Shown here: piece by piece, positions 14,458 through 22,968 of the stretch
Layout: each line of letters starts with the position of its first letter
Numbering within the stretch: position 1 is the first letter of the stretch
From: Bacillota bacterium
GTDB lineage: Bacteria; Bacillota; Clostridia; Oscillospirales; Acutalibacteraceae
Direction of reading: 5' to 3'
Length of the DNA: 35,253 bases
Assembly (NCBI GenBank): GCA_023420245.1
Contig: JAEZWL010000227.1
Location: 1-35,253, forward strand
Made by a program: the position numbers and the translations under genes
Notes under the pieces: generated by a model
The model's database searches: none
The model's input: the letters and a program-made list of their open reading frames with translations, nothing else
Told to the model about the DNA's origin: nothing

Positions 14458-15781
14458 AATTGCAGAGTATCTGGAAGCAGTGCGTGGTCAAATACGGTGG
14501 AAAAAAGCACAGCCAATCCTTTTGGAAGAGATAAGGAGCCATATGATCGACCAAAAGGAAGCCTACCAAAAAGAAGGATTAGACGAAGAGAAAGCAACCG
14601 AACAGGCGATTTTGCAGATGGGCGACCCTGTATTGGTGGGACAGCAGCTTGACCGTGCCCACAGACCCAAGCCGGATTGGATTTTGCTCGGACTGGCGGG
14701 TGTGTTGCTTCTGTCGGGAATCGTTCTGCCATACCTTTTAGAATTTGCTGTTGCTGAAAGAACGGAGCGGCAGCTGTTTGTTTTTGTGGGCGCCTCTCTT
14801 GCGGCACTTATCGTGCCCTATTGTCTGGATTTCACGTTAATAGCGAAATATCCCAAGCTGATTTTTTGTTTTCTTTGCTTAGTTACTATGATCGGTTTTA
14901 TCTGCAACAGAAGGGTCAACGGCAGAATCGAAAATGTAGGGTATCTTTTGCTGCTGCTTCCGGTATCCTTCGCGGGATTTGTTTACAGTATGAGGGGAAA
15001 AGGGTATTCCGGTGTCTTTCTGTGCACGGCCGCTTTTACCATCTCACTGTTTCTGGCGCTTTTCTCTTTTGAATTCGTTGCTCTTTCTCTGATTTGCGTT
15101 TCGTGTATTGTCATTTTGACCGTTGCGGTTATGAACGCGTGGTTTCAGTCACGAAAACGAGGAGTGCTCTTTATCGCCTTTATTCCAGTTTTGCTCGTTC
15201 TCTTTTTGCTGGCTTTGATGAACATGGGTGCTTTCGGTGAATATGCGCAGAATATGAGTGCGGTGTTCCTTCCGGTAAATATGGAGCCGCAATATGAATT
15301 TATCAATTCGGCGGTTCGACAGCTCCTTTTCCATTCCCGCTTTTTTGGAGAAGGCCAGCCTTTTGTATTTGCCGGATTCAACAGCAGCCAGTTAGCCGCC
15401 TGGCCTGAAATCCATACGGATTATCTGTTCACTTTTTTGATTTATCGGTTCGGGTGGGCTACAGCAATTCTCACAGCCGCTCTTTTCACGGCTTTTTTGC
15501 TTCGTGGGATTTTGCTCTGCAGTAGACAAAAAAGTTATTTGGGATTTTTAGTTTCGCTGGCAATTATTTTGACCTTTGCGGTACAGTGTGTCTCCTATAT
15601 CATGTCCAATCTGGGCTTTCCGTTTTTTGTGCCCCTGTTTCTTCCGTTCTTGTCTTATGGAGGAAAAGCGCTTATCGTCAACCTGTTTTTAACCGGATTA
15701 TTGCTTTCTGTGTTCCTCTCCGGAGAATTTGTAAGGGATCAGTTTGAGTCTTCACCGACAAAACAAATTCCGCTTGTTTAA
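14441..15781 (+). CDS. FtsW/RodA/SpoVE (SEDS) family protein with permease prefix domain
   Basis: About 446 residues. The first 75 form a soluble helical prefix domain (IAEYLEAVRGQIRWKK, then KATEQAILQMGDPVLVGQQL and HRPKPDW), followed by about ten membrane helices. SEDS marks near the C-terminus are WPEIHTDYLF, whose Asp matches the catalytic Asp of RodA/FtsW, and PLFLPFLSYGG. SEDS proteins polymerise peptidoglycan from lipid II, usually with a class B PBP. No PBP is encoded here. TTG at 14441 has GGGAGG 8 bases before it and overlaps the padR end by 17 bases; an ATG at 14417 is possible. Its PadR control suggests an envelope-stress or alternative wall enzyme. Confidence 0.88.
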   Translation: MLPSNKIAEYLEAVRGQIRWKKAQPILLEEIRSHMIDQKEAYQKEGLDEEKATEQAILQMGDPVLVGQQLDRAHRPKPDWILLGLAGVLLLSGIVLPYLLEFAVAERTERQLFVFVGASLAALIVPYCLDFTLIAKYPKLIFCFLCLVTMIGFICNRRVNGRIENVGYLLLLLPVSFAGFVYSMRGKGYSGVFLCTAAFTISLFLALFSFEFVALSLICVSCIVILTVAVMNAWFQSRKRGVLFIAFIPVLLVLFLLALMNMGAFGEYAQNMSAVFLPVNMEPQYEFINSAVRQLLFHSRFFGEGQPFVFAGFNSSQLAAWPEIHTDYLFTFLIYRFGWATAILTAALFTAFLLRGILLCSRQKSYLGFLVSLAIILTFAVQCVSYIMSNLGFPFFVPLFLPFLSYGGKALIVNLFLTGLLLSVFLSGEFVRDQFESSPTKQIPLV

Positions 15782-15797
15782 TCTCCCGTAAAAAATA

Positions 15798-15840
15798 AAG
15801 GGCATAGGATACCGGACGGTACCCTATGCCTGAATTATTT
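15798..15840. terminator. Bidirectional terminator between SEDS gene and putP
   Basis: GGCATAGG (15801-15808) and CCTATGCC (15823-15830) pair, with TACC/GGTA inside. A-rich DNA before and T-rich DNA after the stem permit use from both sides. Confidence 0.8.
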
Positions 15841-15918
15841 TTATTGCGCTATAGCGATTATTTTGGAAATCAGCCTTGCGTTTACGAGGCTATTGTTCTT
15901 GGGGCAAATTGACGATAA

Positions 15919-17481
15919 TCAGCAGTCAAAGGTTTTGGAGATTTCGAATTCTTCCTGAATTTCTTTCGAAGGTTCTTTGGTCAGGAGGGAAACGACCACG
16001 ATGAAAATGCAGGAAACGATGAAAGCCGGCAGCAGCTCATAAATGCCGAAGATGCCGCCCATAGGTTTAATCAAAAGCTTCCAGATAAACACGCTGATAC
16101 CGCCGGAGAGCATTCCGGCGATGGCGCCCGCGAGGTTTGTGCGCTTCCAGAACAGGGAGAATAGCATAATCGGCCCGAAGGTAGCGCCGAAGCCCGCCCA
16201 CGCAAACGCAACAACGGTGAAGATAACGCTGTTTTCGTCCATGGCGATCAAAATTCCGAACAGCGCTACGGTAAGCAGGGTAATGCGGGAAATGTTCATG
16301 ACCTGCTTTTCAGTAGCGTCCTTCTTTAATATCCCCTGAAAAATGTTCTTGGAAAAAGCGGAGGCTGCAATCAGCAGATAGGAATCGGAGGAGCTGATCG
16401 TGGCGGCGAGGATGCCCGCCATAACCAGACCCGCGGCCAAAGGCGGAAGCAGCTTGGTTGACAGAACAATAAAGATACTCTCCGAAGCGCTTGCAGTCAA
16501 AAGGGCAGTCGGGTAAAGCGACCTGCCGACCAGACCGATGATAACCGCCGCAGCGAGCGAGAATACGCACCATGTGGTTGCGATTCTCCTTGATTTTTTC
16601 AGCTCGGATGCCTTGCGGATTGCCATAAAGCGGAGCAATACCTGCGGTACGCCGAAATAGCCCAAGCCCCACGATAATGTTGAAATAATGGTGATGAAGC
16701 CGTAGGCGCCCGCGTCGCCGAACAGTGCTGTGCCGGAGGAGCTGACCTGCTGAACTCCGTCCGCGATCTTCGGCTGCGCAATGCCGAAGAAGGTAAAGAA
16801 CCCGGGAATATTGTTGATATGGTTCAATACCGCTTCAGGACCGCCTGCCGCCGCAGTTCCGGTAATCAGGATGGTTCCCAGCGCCAGCACCATGACAACG
16901 CTCTGCATAAAGTCGGAGGTGCTTTCCGCGAGGAATCCACCTAAAAATGTATAGACAATTACGAAGATTGCGCCCGCAATCATCATTTTGTGATAGCCCA
17001 GTCCGAACAGGGAGTTGAACAGCTTGCCGCAGGTGACGAAGCAGCTGGATGCATAAACCGTAAAGAAAACCAGAATAAACAGCGCCGAAATGGTCATCAG
17101 AATTTTTTTGTTTTCTTTAAAGCGGTTGCTGAAAAACTCCGGAATCGTGATGGCGTTGCCGGCGACTGCAGAGTATCTGCGCAGCCTTGTGGCAACCAGA
17201 AGCCAGTTGATATATGTACCGGCGGCAAGCCCGATAGCCGTCCACGCCGCGTCGCTGAGTCCGCTCCAGTAAGCGACGCCGGGCAGACCCATCAGCAGCC
17301 ATCCGCTCATGTCGGAGGCTTCCGCGCTCATTGCCGCAATCCACGGGCCGAGGCTTCTGCCGCCAAGGAAGTAGTTGTCCGAATTTTGGTTTGCTCTTTT
17401 CGCGAAATAGAGACCGATTCCAATTACCGCCGCCATGTAAATGCACATGGCAATCAGAATTTGTACTGAATTTCCATTCAT
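15919..17481 (-). CDS. putP: Sodium/proline symporter
   Basis: 520 residues, with about 13 membrane helices in the SSS (solute:sodium symporter) fold. The start NSDNYFLGGRSLGPWIAAMSAEASDMSGWLLMG (in two parts: NYFLGGRSLG and SAEASDMSGWLLMGLPG) is the PutP sodium and proline site, with GVPQVLLRFMAI and LAATISSSDSYLL also characteristic. It imports L-proline with Na+. The ATG has a GGAGGG site. It is monocistronic with its own promoter and a shared bidirectional terminator. Pantothenate or other SSS substrates are less likely given these motifs. Confidence 0.93.
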   Translation of the reverse strand: MNGNSVQILIAMCIYMAAVIGIGLYFAKRANQNSDNYFLGGRSLGPWIAAMSAEASDMSGWLLMGLPGVAYWSGLSDAAWTAIGLAAGTYINWLLVATRLRRYSAVAGNAITIPEFFSNRFKENKKILMTISALFILVFFTVYASSCFVTCGKLFNSLFGLGYHKMMIAGAIFVIVYTFLGGFLAESTSDFMQSVVMVLALGTILITGTAAAGGPEAVLNHINNIPGFFTFFGIAQPKIADGVQQVSSSGTALFGDAGAYGFITIISTLSWGLGYFGVPQVLLRFMAIRKASELKKSRRIATTWCVFSLAAAVIIGLVGRSLYPTALLTASASESIFIVLSTKLLPPLAAGLVMAGILAATISSSDSYLLIAASAFSKNIFQGILKKDATEKQVMNISRITLLTVALFGILIAMDENSVIFTVVAFAWAGFGATFGPIMLFSLFWKRTNLAGAIAGMLSGGISVFIWKLLIKPMGGIFGIYELLPAFIVSCIFIVVVSLLTKEPSKEIQEEFEISKTFDC

Positions 17482-17531
17482 GTAATTACCCTCCGAATTT
17501 CTTACTTTAGTTAAGTGACCGAATAAAATTT

Positions 17532-17560
17532 ATTATAACGGAAAACAACGGCTTTTACAA
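17532..17560 (-). promoter_or_regulatory. putP promoter
   Basis: On the minus strand TTGTAA (17560-17555), a 17-bp spacer and TATAAT (17537-17532) are close to consensus, about 50 bases before the putP ATG. Confidence 0.75.
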
Positions 17561-17744
17561 CAAAAAATGAACATAATGTTAATATTTCACCCTTTGGATT
17601 ATGATTTTTTTGAAATTATAAGGGAATGTAACTCGCGGAGAAATCGAAACGTGGGTTTACCGGCTGTGCCTAAGACGTTTTGGTGCTTGCGGCGATGCTT
17701 CTCGCCTTCCCTTCCGCACAGGGAGCAAGGAGCTTGCTCTATAC
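17561..17744. other. Intergenic stretch with no recognisable gene
   Basis: No reading frame with a ribosome site and family match is seen on either strand; a 78-codon plus-strand frame here looks random. A short imperfect inverted repeat (GAGCAAG and CTTGCTC) lies near 17723-17739. Confidence 0.5.
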
Positions 17745-17778
17745 AAAAAAACAGCAGCCTTTCGGGCTGCCGTTTTTT
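17745..17778. terminator. Bidirectional terminator downstream of metY
   Basis: GCAGCC (17754-17759) and GGCTGC (17765-17770) pair around a small loop, flanked by A7 and T6 runs. On the minus strand it ends the metY transcript. Confidence 0.85.
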
Positions 17779-17813
17779 GGATATAGGAATGGAGGCGTTA
17801 TAATCTATTTAAA

Positions 17814-19094
17814 TCATTGAAGCGCCTGCTCCAAATCGTAGAGAATATCGTCAATATGCTCCGTACCGATGGAAAGACGGACGGTATTCGGCTTAATGCC
17901 GGATTCCAGCAGCTCGCCTTCGGTCATTTGAGAGTGGGTGGTGCTTGCCGGATGAATGACGAGTGATTTTACGTCGGCAACATTTGCCAGAAGGGAGAAA
18001 ATCTGAAGACGGTCGATAAAGTCCCTGGCTTCCTGTGCGCCGCCTCTGATTTCGAAGGTGAAAATGGAACCTGCTCCGTTCGGGAAGTACTTGGTGTATA
18101 GCTTGTGATATTTGCTGTCCGAAAGGGAAGGGTGGTTGACACGCTCCACCTTCGGATGGTTGCTCAGATATGTAACAACCTTCAGTGCGTTCTCTACATG
18201 GCGTTCCACACGGAGGGAAAGGGTCTCCAAGCCTTGCAGGAGCAGGAAGGAGTTGAACGGGCTGATGGTCGCGCCGGTATCTCTAAGGAGAATAACGCGG
18301 ATTCTGGTAATATACGCCGCCGCGCCGACATCTCTGGTGAAGCTGATGCCGTGGTAGCTCGGGTCCGGCTCGCTCAGCCACGGAAATTTACCCGAGGCCG
18401 CCCAGTCAAATTTGCCGGAATCCACAATCACGCCGCCGAGGGTCGTGCCGTGACCGCCAATGAACTTTGTCGCGGAGTGAACAACGATATCCGCGCCGTG
18501 CTCAATTGGTCGGAAAAGATAGGGAGTGGCAAAGGTGCTGTCAACGATCAGCGGAATTCCGTGTTTATGGGCGATTTCGGCCAAAGCGTCAATATCAATA
18601 ATGCTGGAATTCGGGTTGCCGAGCGTTTCCGCGAAGATGGCCTTGGTGTTCGGCTGAATCGCCTTTTCGAAGCTGCCCTCGATATCCGGGTCGACAAAGG
18701 TTGTGGTAATTCCAAATGCCGCAAGCGTATGGGCAAGCAGATTATAGGTTCCGCCGTAAATCGTGTTGGCAGAGACGATATGATCGCCGGAATGGGCGAT
18801 ATTTTGAATCGCGTAGGTGATTGCGGCCGCGCCGGAAGCGGTGGCAAGAGCGGCGATACCGCCCTCCAGTGCCGCGATACGCTGTTCGAAAACATCCTCG
18901 GTCGGGTTCATCAGTCTGCCGTAAACATTGCCGCCCTCGGCAAGGCTGAAGCGGGCAGCCGCCTGAGCGGAATCCTTAAATACAAAAGACGTGGTCTGGT
19001 AAATCGGAACGGCTCTCGCGTCTGTGGTCGGGTCCGGCTTTTCCTGACCCGCGTGCAGCTGTATGGTTTCAAACCTTAATTTTCTTTCACTCAT
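17814..19094 (-). CDS. metY: O-acetylhomoserine aminocarboxypropyltransferase (homocysteine synthase)
   Basis: 426 residues, the long form typical of MetY. A PLP enzyme of the Cys/Met metabolism family, it makes homocysteine from O-acetylhomoserine and sulfide and can also use O-acetylserine. Motifs: [55 protein letters not shown] (as ETLGNP and DALAEIA), the PLP lysine Lys210 in [13 protein letters not shown], and [13 protein letters not shown]. The ATG has TAGGAGG. A leader of about 190 bases with its own promoter, palindrome and a Cys-rich upstream ORF precedes it, suggesting control by sulfur status. It feeds homocysteine to metH at 30895, a separate locus. No SAM riboswitch is seen. Confidence 0.95.
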   Translation of the reverse strand: MSERKLRFETIQLHAGQEKPDPTTDARAVPIYQTTSFVFKDSAQAAARFSLAEGGNVYGRLMNPTEDVFEQRIAALEGGIAALATASGAAAITYAIQNIAHSGDHIVSANTIYGGTYNLLAHTLAAFGITTTFVDPDIEGSFEKAIQPNTKAIFAETLGNPNSSIIDIDALAEIAHKHGIPLIVDSTFATPYLFRPIEHGADIVVHSATKFIGGHGTTLGGVIVDSGKFDWAASGKFPWLSEPDPSYHGISFTRDVGAAAYITRIRVILLRDTGATISPFNSFLLLQGLETLSLRVERHVENALKVVTYLSNHPKVERVNHPSLSDSKYHKLYTKYFPNGAGSIFTFEIRGGAQEARDFIDRLQIFSLLANVADVKSLVIHPASTTHSQMTEGELLESGIKPNTVRLSIGTEHIDDILYDLEQALQ

Positions 19095-19103
19095 AATAAA
19101 AAT

Positions 19104-19132
19104 CCTCCTACAAATATAATTGAATCATGAAA
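19104..19132 (-). promoter_or_regulatory. metY translation start region that can pair with the leader ORF
   Basis: The metY SD (AGGAGG, minus strand 19109-19104) can pair with CTCCT inside codons 23-25 of the leader ORF (19155-19151). TTTCATGATT (19132-19123) is an exact complement of AATCATGAAA (19227-19218), which spans the leader ATG. Both pairings would place the leader ORF start or Cys codons opposite the metY entry site, the geometry of translation attenuation. The SD pairing is only 5 bp, so this is a hypothesis. Confidence 0.4.
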
Positions 19133-19136
19133 TGAG

Positions 19137-19223
19137 TTATAACACAAAACAGGAGTCACACATTCGCTGATGCAGGCGGCAGCGGCACAAAGTCCGGCTT
19201 ATGGATAAGCTTTGTTTTTTCAT
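19137..19223 (-). CDS. Candidate Cys-rich leader peptide upstream of metY
   Basis: 28 codons, too short for standard gene finding. The ATG at 19223 has GGAGGGG exactly 8 bases upstream, a better site than many real genes have. The product begins MKKQSLSISRTLCRCRLHQR and ends MCDSCFVL, with four Cys (13, 15, 22, 25) and five Arg. The stop is 42 bases before the metY ATG. Cys-rich upstream ORFs are known to act as cysteine-responsive attenuators for sulfur genes in mycobacteria and other Actinobacteria; none is named here for clostridia, so the parallel is inference. A chance ORF is the alternative, but position, SD and composition speak against it. Confidence 0.6.
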   Translation of the reverse strand: MKKQSLSISRTLCRCRLHQRMCDSCFVL

Positions 19224-19244
19224 GATTACGACCCCTCCAGTTAT

Positions 19245-19278
19245 AAATATTATTAATCATATCGAATTAGTAATATTT
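19245..19278. promoter_or_regulatory. AT-rich palindrome in the metY 5' leader
   Basis: AAATATTATTAAT (19245-19257) is an inverted repeat of ATTAGTAATATTT (19266-19278), 12 of 13 positions matching around an 8-bp centre. It begins about 9 bases after the predicted transcription start, where a repressor would block elongation. A sulfur regulator is the natural candidate but cannot be named. Confidence 0.5.
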
Positions 19279-19293
19279 GAATTTATTGTTGTT

Positions 19294-19322
19294 ATCATAC
19301 AATGGAAAAAGCCGTTTGTCAA
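19294..19322 (-). promoter_or_regulatory. metY promoter
   Basis: On the minus strand TTGACA (19322-19317), a 17-bp spacer and TATGAT (19299-19294) form a near-consensus promoter, giving a leader of about 190 bases before metY. Confidence 0.8.
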
Positions 19323-19344
19323 GAATTAATTTTTGGACAAAAGA

Positions 19345-19432
19345 AATGCTCCCGCCTTCGGAATAAACGAAAGCGGAAGCATTGGATTATCATTAAAAGC
19401 CTTGGTAATCAAGGGGGAAAGTCCCCCCTTGA
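19345..19432 (-). terminator. Two tandem hairpins ending the rRNA methyltransferase transcript
   Basis: Hairpin one: TCAAGGGGG (19409-19417) with CCCCCTTGA (19424-19432), just after the stop. Hairpin two: 16-base arms at 19345-19360 and 19368-19383, fully paired in minus-strand RNA if two G-U pairs are allowed, followed by a T-rich tail (TTTCTTTTG). The second is the probable intrinsic terminator. Confidence 0.75.
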
Positions 19433-19437
19433 ATTAT

Positions 19438-20667
19438 TTATATAATCTGGAAAAGATAAAACTTTAAGTAATTGGTTTCCGGCACATTCCATAAAATCGG
19501 GTGGTCAGGCGACTGCTGGCGGACCTCGATCTGGCGGAGCATCACCTGTGCGTCGGCAGCCGCGCTGTGCAGCATATTGCGGAACAGCTCCTCCGTCATG
19601 AAATGGGAGCAGGAGCAGGTGCCAAGGTAACCGCCGCGCGGCAGCAGCTTCATGGCACGCAGGTTAATCTCCTTGTAGCCCCTCATTGCGTTTTCCACCG
19701 TGCTGCGGGATTTGGTGAAGGCCGGAGGGTCGAGAATGATGAAATCGTACCCGTTTTTTGCGCCCCCGGGCAGCTCGGTGAGCAGGTCAAATACATTGAT
19801 CGCCTGAAAGGACATACGATCCTGAAGGTTGTTTCTTACCGCGTTCTCCCGCGCCATCGCAATTGCATCCTCTGAAATATCAACCGCGTGAACATGCTCC
19901 GCGCCGCCCTTTGCCGCGTTGAGCGCAAACGAGCCGGTGTGGGTAAAGCAATCCAGCACGCGCTTGCCGCGGCTGATTTTTGCAACGGCCTGCCGATTGT
20001 ATTTCTGGTCGAGGAAGAAACCGGTTTTCTGCCCGTTTTCAAAATCCACCTCGTATTCAATTCCGTTTTCGGTGATTACCGTTCGGGTCGAATCCGGTAG
20101 GGGCACGCCTTCCAAAGGAAAGAAGCCCTTGCCCTGCCTCATTCCCTCCAGCTCGCGGATGCCCACGTCGTTGCGCTCGTAAATACCGTCGATCGTCTGC
20201 CCGTCCTCTTTCAGAATCTGATAGAGAAGATGAAACAGCATCGGCTTTATCCGTTCCATGCCAAGCGAGAGAGTCTGGGTTACCAGAATATTGTTCATCC
20301 GATCTACCGTTAAACCGGGGAACAAATCTGCTTCGCCGAAAATAATCCGGCAGCAGGAAACATCATCTCCCATTACGCTTTTGCGGTAGTTCCAGGCGTG
20401 TCGAAGCCTGCGCTCAAAAAAAGCCTCGTCAAGGGTATCGTTTGCGTTTCGGGAAATGATTCGTATCCTGATCTTGGAGTTGTCGTTGATAAAGCCCGTG
20501 CCGAGATATTTGCCGCGTGGGCTGACCAGGTCGACCAGGTCTCCGTTTTCATAGGTACCCTCCGTACGGACCAGCTCTGTGTTATAGACCCAGGGGTGCC
20601 CGGTCTGAATACTGTTTTCCGCTTTTCTGGTTACGCTGACAACGGGATATCCTCTGTTTTGTTTCAT
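19438..20667 (-). CDS. Class I SAM-dependent rRNA methyltransferase, RlmI/RlmK family
   Basis: 409 residues. A PUA RNA-binding domain occupies residues 1-85 (AENSIQTGHPWVYNTEL, GKYLGTGFIN), then a Rossmann methyltransferase domain with GQKTGFFLDQKYNR, VLDCFTHTGSFALNA, HAVDISEDAIAMA and the catalytic-region FIILDPPAFTKS. C-terminal motif CSCSHFM is also family-typical and carries the nucleophile-like Cys region of RlmI. E. coli RlmI makes m5C1962 in 23S rRNA; the target here is inferred. The ATG has GAGGAAG. The gene stands alone between two terminators. Confidence 0.92.
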   Translation of the reverse strand: MKQNRGYPVVSVTRKAENSIQTGHPWVYNTELVRTEGTYENGDLVDLVSPRGKYLGTGFINDNSKIRIRIISRNANDTLDEAFFERRLRHAWNYRKSVMGDDVSCCRIIFGEADLFPGLTVDRMNNILVTQTLSLGMERIKPMLFHLLYQILKEDGQTIDGIYERNDVGIRELEGMRQGKGFFPLEGVPLPDSTRTVITENGIEYEVDFENGQKTGFFLDQKYNRQAVAKISRGKRVLDCFTHTGSFALNAAKGGAEHVHAVDISEDAIAMARENAVRNNLQDRMSFQAINVFDLLTELPGGAKNGYDFIILDPPAFTKSRSTVENAMRGYKEINLRAMKLLPRGGYLGTCSCSHFMTEELFRNMLHSAAADAQVMLRQIEVRQQSPDHPILWNVPETNYLKFYLFQII

Positions 20668-20721
20668 GAAGCTTCCTCACCTGTTCATTTTTAATTTGCC
20701 GGCTCACGTTATATCGCCTAT

Positions 20722-20730
20722 ATTATAACA
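20722..20730 (-). promoter_or_regulatory. Extended -10 promoter of the rRNA methyltransferase gene
   Basis: On the minus strand TGT precedes TATAAT (20727-20722), an extended -10. The -35 is weak. It lies about 55 bases before the ATG at 20667. Confidence 0.5.
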
Positions 20731-20815
20731 CAAACCGAGGGTATCGATCACATTAACACCGATTTTTTCAGCGTTTACAGTTTTGTAGCAATGGCTTACA
20801 GTTCTGTTGCTTTTC

Positions 20816-20844
20816 TTGCTTTTGCCTTTTCTGCGGAATATGAT
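20816..20844 (+). promoter_or_regulatory. Promoter of the small lipoprotein gene
   Basis: TTGCTT (20816-20821), a 17-bp spacer and TATGAT (20839-20844), about 80 bases before the ATG. Confidence 0.5.
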
Positions 20845-20926
20845 AGATACAGGATAAGCATTGTTATGATCGGCTTGGGCAGAGGACGTTGCCTGTTTAA
20901 AGAAAGATTCGAATGGAGGCAGTGAG

Positions 20927-21322
20927 ATGAAAAAAGCTTGGATTTCTGTTATTGTTGGGTTACTGCTGATTCTGGCAGTGTTCACCGCGTGCGGCACCGC
21001 CGCGTCGCGAAAACCCGGTGCTTCGAACATCCCACAGCCTGTTCAGCCAGTTGCCGCGCAGAATGTTGATTTGAAGCAGGCGAAAAATGCGGTGAAGAAT
21101 ACAATTCCTCTGGATTACAAAAAATATACCTTGGAATTGATTAACGATCAATTGATGTATCAGGGACAGGAATTTTACCAGTTCCTGATTTCCGACGGCA
21201 ATATTGCGATGGAACCCTCCGTTATCGTGAGCAAGATGAACGGAGAAATCTTTTATTACTACCCGGATCGTTCGGTGACGGATGCTTATGGGGATCGTGT
21301 TTTCAAATCAATGTGCGTATAA
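20927..21322 (+). CDS. Small lipoprotein of unknown function
   Basis: 131 residues. The signal peptide is MKKAWISVIVGLLLILAVFTAC with a lipobox-like FTAC placing the lipidated Cys at residue 22, then a Pro-rich linker to about residue 47. The rest (ALELI-type strands: YTLELINDQLMYQGQEFYQF, VIVSKMNGEIFYYYPD) resembles the small PepSY/cystatin-like alpha-beta fold often used as a protease-inhibitory or binding module, but similarity is not strong enough for a firm name. It should sit on the outer face of the membrane. GGAGG precedes the ATG by about 6 bases. It is monocistronic. Confidence 0.8.
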   Translation: MKKAWISVIVGLLLILAVFTACGTAASRKPGASNIPQPVQPVAAQNVDLKQAKNAVKNTIPLDYKKYTLELINDQLMYQGQEFYQFLISDGNIAMEPSVIVSKMNGEIFYYYPDRSVTDAYGDRVFKSMCV

Positions 21323-21363
21323 GTTTAGGGGTTTGGGGAGCTGCAGCCCCCAGTAGAACAGAA

Positions 21364-21400
21364 CAGGCGGCGCATTCGGTCTGACCGGATGCGCCGCCTG
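21364..21400. terminator. Strong hairpin between convergent genes
   Basis: CAGGCGGCGCAT (21364-21375) and ATGCGCCGCCTG (21389-21400) are exact complements, with CGGT/ACCG inside. TTTG follows on the plus strand. It separates the lipoprotein gene from the flavoprotein gene. Confidence 0.75.
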
Positions 21401-21411
21401 TTTGCTTACGA

Positions 21412-22833
21412 TTAATCCTTTTCCTTGCCCGCGATATTCCTCGCGACAACCACGCCGGTTACGGAAGCCTGCATCAGTCCGCGCGTAATGCCCGCGCCGT
21501 CGCCGATTGCGTAGAGATTCTCGATCGCCGTTTCAAACTGCTTGGTAACCGATACCTTGGAGGAATAGAATTTCACCTCCACGCCGTAAAGCAGCGTGTT
21601 CTTGGAGTAAAGCCCCGGAGCCAGCTTGTCAAACGCCCGCAGAGACTCTACAATGCTGGTAAGGTGGCGGTGGGGCAGAACGAACGATAAATCCCCCGGT
21701 ACCGCGTTTTTCAGCGTGGGAATCGTTGTGGATTTTTTGAGCCGCGTTTCGTCCGTGCGCCTTCCGAGCAGCAGGTCGCCGAGACGCTGCACCATGATTC
21801 CGCCGCCGGTCAGCATATTGCCGAGCTGGGCGATATACCGACCGTACTCAATGGGCTGGCGGAACGGCTCGGTAAACTTTGTGGAAACCAGCATGGCAAA
21901 ATTGGTGTTATCGCTGTGCTTATCCTCATCGGCGTAGGAATGCCCGTTTACCACGGCAATTCCGCCGTTTGTGCCCTCGTAGTGCTCCTCGCTGACAATT
22001 CCGCCCGGGTTCATGCAGAAGGTTCTCACCTTGTTCTCAAAGGTATCGGAGTAATAAACCAGCTTTGCCTCATAAAGGTTTTTGGTCAGATGATCCATCA
22101 CCGCATTCGGAACCTCCACGCGCACGCCGATATCCACCTCGTTGTTCGTGGTGGAGAGCTGGTTTTCCTGCGCGATTCGCGCCAGCCAGTCCGCGCCGCC
22201 GCGTCCCGGCGCCGCGACGACATAGGGGGCGCGGAGCAAACTTTTTTCTCCGTTTCGGCTGACAATCCAGACGCCCTCAGCCTTCCCGTTTTCCACATAA
22301 ATGGAATCCGCGGTCGTGTATTCCATGAATTTAAAATTGGGAAGACCGGATAAGTAGCGGTACATGGCGCGGAGTACGTCAAAGGAATACTCAGTGCCCA
22401 TATGGCGCACCGGGCAGGGAATCAGCTGAATATTTTCCTTGCGCGCCTGATAGGATACCTTTTCGGCAAACTTGTCACTTTTACCGAATACCTTATCCGG
22501 CGCGCCGTATTGCAGGTAAACGGTATCGGCGTAATGAATCAGCTCCCGCGCTTTTTCCGGCGGCATATAGTCGGTAAGATTGCCCCCGACCTCTTCGGAA
22601 AGGGACAGCTTGCCGTCGGAGAACGCGCCGGCTCCCGCCCATCCGTTCATGATGTTGCAGGTTTTGCAGTGGGCGCACTGGCCGGAGGTTCGGGCAGGGC
22701 AGGCACGGCGGTCAATGGTGCTGCCGGAATCAACGATCAGCACCTTTTTATCCGAAGCGATACGGTCCAGCTCCAGAGCGGTAAAAATTCCGGCCGGACC
22801 TGCGCCGATCACTATCACATCAAAATCGTACAT
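21412..22833 (-). CDS. FAD-dependent dehydrogenase-like protein with Cys cluster
   Basis: 473 residues. The N-terminal VIVIGAGPAGIFTALEL is an FAD-binding Rossmann loop, and the C-terminal ENLYAIGDGAGITRGLMQASVTGVVVARNI (in parts: YAIGDGAGITRG) closes the FAD site. A cysteine cluster at Cys45, Cys53, Cys56 and Cys59 (ACPARTSGQCAHCKTC) is conserved in this COG2509-type group and could bind an Fe-S cluster or metal. The group is widespread in Firmicutes but its reaction is not known; BaiN/HI0933-type reductases are distant relatives. It is 135 bases downstream of the YaiI gene on the same strand and may share its transcript. Confidence 0.88.
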   Translation of the reverse strand: MYDFDVIVIGAGPAGIFTALELDRIASDKKVLIVDSGSTIDRRACPARTSGQCAHCKTCNIMNGWAGAGAFSDGKLSLSEEVGGNLTDYMPPEKARELIHYADTVYLQYGAPDKVFGKSDKFAEKVSYQARKENIQLIPCPVRHMGTEYSFDVLRAMYRYLSGLPNFKFMEYTTADSIYVENGKAEGVWIVSRNGEKSLLRAPYVVAAPGRGGADWLARIAQENQLSTTNNEVDIGVRVEVPNAVMDHLTKNLYEAKLVYYSDTFENKVRTFCMNPGGIVSEEHYEGTNGGIAVVNGHSYADEDKHSDNTNFAMLVSTKFTEPFRQPIEYGRYIAQLGNMLTGGGIMVQRLGDLLLGRRTDETRLKKSTTIPTLKNAVPGDLSFVLPHRHLTSIVESLRAFDKLAPGLYSKNTLLYGVEVKFYSSKVSVTKQFETAIENLYAIGDGAGITRGLMQASVTGVVVARNIAGKEKD

Positions 22834-22968
22834 AATAACCTTCCTAACTTTATTTCAATCAAAAATATATTGATAAAGGCAAAAAAATAGTAAACTTACC
22901 GCGTCCCGGCAATAAGCATACACTTCATTATATCATAGCCTATCACGCTGATAAGCAGGATATTATCA

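Noticed and set aside
17567..17803. 78-codon plus-strand frame between putP and metY
   Set aside because: No ribosome site; it runs through the bidirectional terminator.
19095..19322. SAM-I (S-box) riboswitch before metY
   Set aside because: None of the conserved S-box core sequences is present; the leader contains a short ORF and a palindrome instead.
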